Shown here piece after piece: positions 5,465 to 5,933 of a stretch of DNA of 5,933 bases (positions within the stretch are counted from its first letter, which is position 1; every line of letters starts with the position of its first letter). Made by a program: the position numbers and the translations under genes. Location: the NCBI GenBank assembly GCA_025351615.1, contig JANXVP010000284.1:1-5933 (forward strand). The letters are read 5' to 3'. Under the pieces are notes generated by a model that ran no database searches, was not told where the DNA came from, and saw nothing but the letters and a program-made list of their open reading frames with translations. The DNA is from Ramlibacter sp. Lineage in GTDB: Bacteria > Pseudomonadota > Gammaproteobacteria > Burkholderiales > Burkholderiaceae_C.

Positions 5465-5933
5465 GCGGAGACCTTTTCTTCATTGCCGTTTTTCACATGC
5501 AAACCGCATTCCTTCGCGGACTCGTCTTCCCACCACCATCGGCCGGCGCGAAAGTCCTCGCCCAGGCTGATCGCCCGGGTGCAGGGAGCGCAGCCGATGC
5601 TGGGAAAGAAGGCGTCGTGCAGCGGGTTGTAGTCCACCTGGTTGACCCCGATGTAGTGCCAGACGTCGCCCCAGCTCCAGTCGGCCAGCGGGTTGAACTT
5701 GGGCAGCGCTGCGCTGGTATCGAGCAGCGGCACCTCGGCGCGAGCGCTGGACTGTTCCCGGCGCAGGCCGGTGATCCAGGCGCGCTGTCCGGCCAGGGCG
5801 CGTTCCAGCGGCTCCACTTTGCGGATATGGCAGCAGGCCTTGCGCAGGGCGATGCTCTTGTACATGGGTTGATGGCCTTCGCGCTCCACGAACCGGACCA
5901 CGGCTTCGGTCACCGGCCGGTAGACGTCGACCC
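5461..5933 (-). CDS. cysH: Assimilatory APS reductase CysH, C-terminal part (5' end outside window)
   Basis: 156 residues are visible and the frame stays open to the right edge; about 90-100 residues of the N-terminus, including the PP-loop, are missing. A GTG at 5913 can be read as a start, but the codons before it (VDVYRP) continue the family pattern, so it is internal. Visible motifs: KACCHIRK with Cys33-Cys34, RAWITGLRREQS (the conserved Arg-rich substrate block), KFNPLADW, IGCAPCTR with Cys114 and Cys117, and KECGLH with catalytic Cys142. The CC...CxxC set binds a [4Fe-4S] cluster and marks reductases that accept APS rather than PAPS. The product is sulfite, with thioredoxin or glutaredoxin as usual reductant. 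It overlaps cysD by 4 nt. The operon promoter and any CysB-type control lie beyond the window. Confidence 0.95.
   Translation of the reverse strand, partial: VDVYRPVTEAVVRFVEREGHQPMYKSIALRKACCHIRKVEPLERALAGQRAWITGLRREQSSARAEVPLLDTSAALPKFNPLADWSWGDVWHYIGVNQVDYNPLHDAFFPSIGCAPCTRAISLGEDFRAGRWWWEDESAKECGLHVKNGNEEKVSA

Noticed and set aside
4943..5632. 229-codon + strand open frame opposite cysD/cysH
   Set aside because: It spans the antisense of two conserved, coupled genes and has no motif of its own.
5461..5913. cysH starting at the GTG at 5913 as a complete 150-residue protein
   Set aside because: The frame continues to the window edge with family-like residues, and the N-terminal PP-loop domain would be missing; it is a gene cut by the window.

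Overview
The window is GC-rich, with tightly packed genes and 4-nt and 1-nt overlaps inside an operon. It looks like a chromosomal segment of a proteobacterium. Recalled protein resemblances point to a betaproteobacterium (Burkholderiales-like) as the best guess: the gene order cysH-cysD-cysN, the iron-sulfur type of CysH, the CysD motif GDITCTCPV, and the ferredoxin/reductase pair. A Xanthomonadaceae-like host is the main alternative. The placement comes from reading the sequence, not from a database search.

Left edge (1-250): the 3' end of a probable site-specific recombinase gene on the + strand runs into, and stops inside, an intact tRNA-Asn(GTT) gene on the - strand. The tRNA has its own intrinsic terminator, which lies within the recombinase reading frame, and a TATAAT -10 box. 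This looks like the junction of an integrated element whose body lies to the left of the window.

Left-centre (411-1511): a secreted or periplasmic alpha/beta hydrolase of the hormone-sensitive-lipase type, with a good ribosome binding site, ending in a strong rho-independent terminator. It converges on the block to its right.

Right four-fifths (1528-5933, all - strand): read in transcription order from the right edge, the genes are cysH (5' end outside the window), cysD, cysN, fdxA and a TrxR-like ferredoxin-NADP reductase. CysD and CysN form ATP sulfurylase, which activates sulfate to APS. CysH carries the CC...CxxC cysteines of [4Fe-4S] APS reductases, so APS can be reduced to sulfite without APS kinase, and CysN here has no fused CysC kinase domain. 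FdxA (7Fe ferredoxin) and the reductase could carry NADPH electrons to the next step, sulfite reduction. That link is inferred from position only.

The most unusual structure is at the start of cysN. A REP/BIME-type palindromic repeat array, with adjacent 18-bp tandem repeats, sits inside the reading frame between the translationally coupled start codon and the GTPase domain. It adds about 55 residues of repeat-derived peptide (VIPAKAG..., DSRLRGND...) to an otherwise normal CysN. I see no wholly unknown multi-gene system; this in-frame repeat invasion and the recombinase/tRNA/terminator overlap are the features most worth a second look.
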